This document shows, one piece after another, positions 49,796 to 51,437 of a DNA stretch of 51,437 bases. Position 1 is the first letter of the stretch, and every line of letters begins with the position of its first letter. A program made the translations under genes and the position numbers. Source of the DNA: Gammaproteobacteria bacterium (GTDB lineage: Bacteria; Pseudomonadota; Gammaproteobacteria; DSM-16500); NCBI GenBank assembly GCA_013286495.1, contig JABDFQ010000010.1, positions 1-51,437 of the forward strand, in the 5' to 3' direction. Under the pieces are notes generated by a model. That model was not told the origin of the DNA, did no database searches, and saw only the letters and a program-made list of their open reading frames with translations.

Positions 49796-51437
49796 TCACA
49801 ACACAAATACTCTCACCAGCTTAATCTGATCAAATGAGTATTTGCCGTCGAATTTTTGATATACCGGAGTAAGCCAGCCATTTTCTGAATATTTTAATGC
49901 GGTGAAAATTTCTTCAAAATCAGTGGCTGCAAATTCATTTTTTAGAAACTCAAGATCATTATTATCAATCAATTTTAATCCCTTGAGTTTTTCCAGATGA
50001 TGCAAAATCGTGCCAACAGAAATGGCACGTTCATTGGCAATGGTATCTAGCGACTGACGTTGCTTTAATCGTTCGAGTGTAACGAGATGCGTCGCAACAG
50101 CTTTTTCTTTTTTCTTGCGGGTTTTTTTCGCTGGTTTTTCCTTGCTACCGTTGAAACGATCCACTAATGTCTGCTGTTGTAATTCAGTCTGATTCTGGGT
50201 AGATAATTCCTGCATATCACGCACAACATCCAGCGAACATTGCTTGAAAATTTTATCATGCTCGAGAATTTTCGGATGAACCTTTAACGCCATTTCATTG
50301 AGGTTCATTAATTTTAAACCGCTTAAACTACGCACGCGTGACAAGGCAACATATCCCATGCCAGGTTCAAACGCATCACCCAAATCAATTTCTGCAGCAT
50401 CAAGAGTCATGCCCTGACTTTTATGAATGGTGATTGCCCAGGCAAGTCGTAATGGAACCTGGGTGATAATACCGCGCACGACACCATTATCTTCGTACTT
50501 CCATTCATCAGGATAGGCGACAAATGTCTGATTATCATAGGTGCGAATAAGCGGCCAGCTATCAGGAGTTTTCTCGAAACCGATGACAACAGCACGCGTG
50601 CCATTCACATATTTGCCTTGCGTATCATTCTTGATAAACATGACTTCAGCACCAACTTTTAATTTCAATTCATCCATGGCAAGACAGGATTTTTTTAATC
50701 CCTCCACAATTGCACTATAGCCAACAGTATTCATGCGAAAAGTTTTTTCTGCACCATCAATGCTTGCCAGTTCACGTTCATTGATCTGATCGACGTTAAT
50801 ATTGCGTGAATAAAGTTTGGTTGCTTTTACATTGCCAACAGGTTCTTTCTTGTAACGCGTGCGCAATGGAACTTTGGTATGTTCACCGGCTGTGCCACTG
50901 CGAATGTCATTTAAAACAGCGAGCAGGGGATCATCGCCTTGACGATGTTGTTCATGCAAATAACAGACATGGAAATTACCCTTTTTCCAGGAAGCTGCTT
51001 CAAATGCGAATTGTTTTACTTCCATTGTTGATGAAATGGGTGGGAGTTGAAAAAAATCTCCGCAAAGCACTACTTGTATGCCACCAAATGGCTTGTCGTT
51101 GCCTGACATTAATTTTGCTATCTGGTCAACCATATCCAGTTGATGTTTGTGTAACATGGAAATTTCATCAATGATCAGCACACGTGTTTTTTTATAATTA
51201 CGTTTGATGCGATCTGTAGTGAGTATTTTTTCGATGTCCTTGTCAGTCAGGCTATCCTTGACGCCAATGCCAGACCAGGCATGAATAGTCGAACCTTGCA
51301 AATGCGTTGCTGCAATGCCAGTTGAGGCAGTGACTGCCACTTTCACGTTATTTTCGCGTAAATAATGAATATATTTATTCAGCAAATATGTTTTGCCAGA
51401 ACCAGCTTCACCTGTCAGGAAAATATTTTTTCCCATT
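49796..51437 (-). CDS. PIF1-like helicase, 5' end beyond the window
   Basis: At least 546 residues; the visible frame runs off the right edge, and homologues usually have about 15-20 residues before IFLTGEAGSGKTYLL (Walker A), so the apparent Met is internal. LIIDEISML is Walker B; QVVLCGDFFQLPP, TIHKSQGMTLDAAEID and YVALSRVRSLSGL are SF1B helicase motifs. A Lys-rich linker (KKTRKKKEK) leads to a C-terminal HTH of the RecQ-associated type (RQSLDTIANERAISVGTILHHLEKL). It is an ATP-dependent 5'-3' DNA helicase, probably for replication or recombination structures. Confidence 0.9.
   Translation of the reverse strand, partial: MGKNIFLTGEAGSGKTYLLNKYIHYLRENNVKVAVTASTGIAATHLQGSTIHAWSGIGVKDSLTDKDIEKILTTDRIKRNYKKTRVLIIDEISMLHKHQLDMVDQIAKLMSGNDKPFGGIQVVLCGDFFQLPPISSTMEVKQFAFEAASWKKGNFHVCYLHEQHRQGDDPLLAVLNDIRSGTAGEHTKVPLRTRYKKEPVGNVKATKLYSRNINVDQINERELASIDGAEKTFRMNTVGYSAIVEGLKKSCLAMDELKLKVGAEVMFIKNDTQGKYVNGTRAVVIGFEKTPDSWPLIRTYDNQTFVAYPDEWKYEDNGVVRGIITQVPLRLAWAITIHKSQGMTLDAAEIDLGDAFEPGMGYVALSRVRSLSGLKLMNLNEMALKVHPKILEHDKIFKQCSLDVVRDMQELSTQNQTELQQQTLVDRFNGSKEKPAKKTRKKKEKAVATHLVTLERLKQRQSLDTIANERAISVGTILHHLEKLKGLKLIDNNDLEFLKNEFAATDFEEIFTALKYSENGWLTPVYQKFDGKYSFDQIKLVRVFVL

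Overview
The window looks like chromosome from an AT-rich gammaproteobacterium of the Legionellales/Coxiellaceae type, a group of amoeba-associated or intracellular bacteria. This is inferred from gene content, not from a database search. The evidence is a gamma-type tmRNA (tag ANDNVFADEVAAAA), Legionella-style sensor kinases with a periplasmic 'DYLRSG' sensor and double receivers, a eukaryotic-type Ser/Thr kinase, other effector-like proteins, a FadL-type porin, and IS66 and restriction-modification cargo.

Layout. 1-7434: an edge XRE regulator divergent from a small Legionellales-type protein, a DUF1622 membrane protein, a large kynureninase-like PLP-fold protein with a helical tail, then a minus-strand operon (GCS2 carboxylate-amine ligase, double cNMP-like protein, class II glutamine amidotransferase) and TonB. 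7572-7992: ssrA. 8060-12290: GNAT, D-Ala-D-Ala dipeptidase, DUF819 permease and histidine kinase 1. 12428-19900: accessory island with a Vsr/m5C-methyltransferase/PmeII-like restriction cassette, a truncated second dipeptidase, a DUF6088 antitoxin remnant, a decayed IS66 element, and a frameshifted cysteine-protease-like gene. 19940-24617: threonine aldolase, then a candidate RiPP-like cassette (20-residue peptide, strong hairpin, winged-helix plus haem-oxygenase-like enzyme, TauE/SafE transporter) followed by an aminotransferase.

24771-28783: Maf, then a metallophosphoesterase, nucleotidyltransferase and wHTH protein in one minus-strand operon behind two striking palindromic operators, then a FadL-type porin. 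28840-34018: a tightly overlapping operon (NTF2-like, GNAT, C-N hydrolase, polyamine-type binding protein, histidine kinase 2), with the kinase split by a frameshift. 34192-39166: YdgA-like protein, a coupled ahpC-ahpD-acetolactate decarboxylase operon, and MltA. 39232-42680: two divergent kinase-like effector candidates. 42758-51436: a small CXXCH peptide, M28-PDZ peptidase, outer-membrane barrel, secreted protein of unknown function, a CMD protein coupled to histidine kinase 3, and a PIF1-like helicase cut by the window edge.

The strongest candidates for something undescribed are the peptide/RRE-like diiron enzyme/exporter cassette at 21434-23364, the palindrome-controlled wHTH-nucleotidyltransferase-phosphoesterase operon at 25389-27535, and the pair of kinase-like effector candidates at 39232-42680. 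Three coding interruptions (18682-18687, 30841-30845 and possibly 21279-21283) sit on short homopolymers, so sequencing error must be separated from real decay or slippage before they are interpreted.
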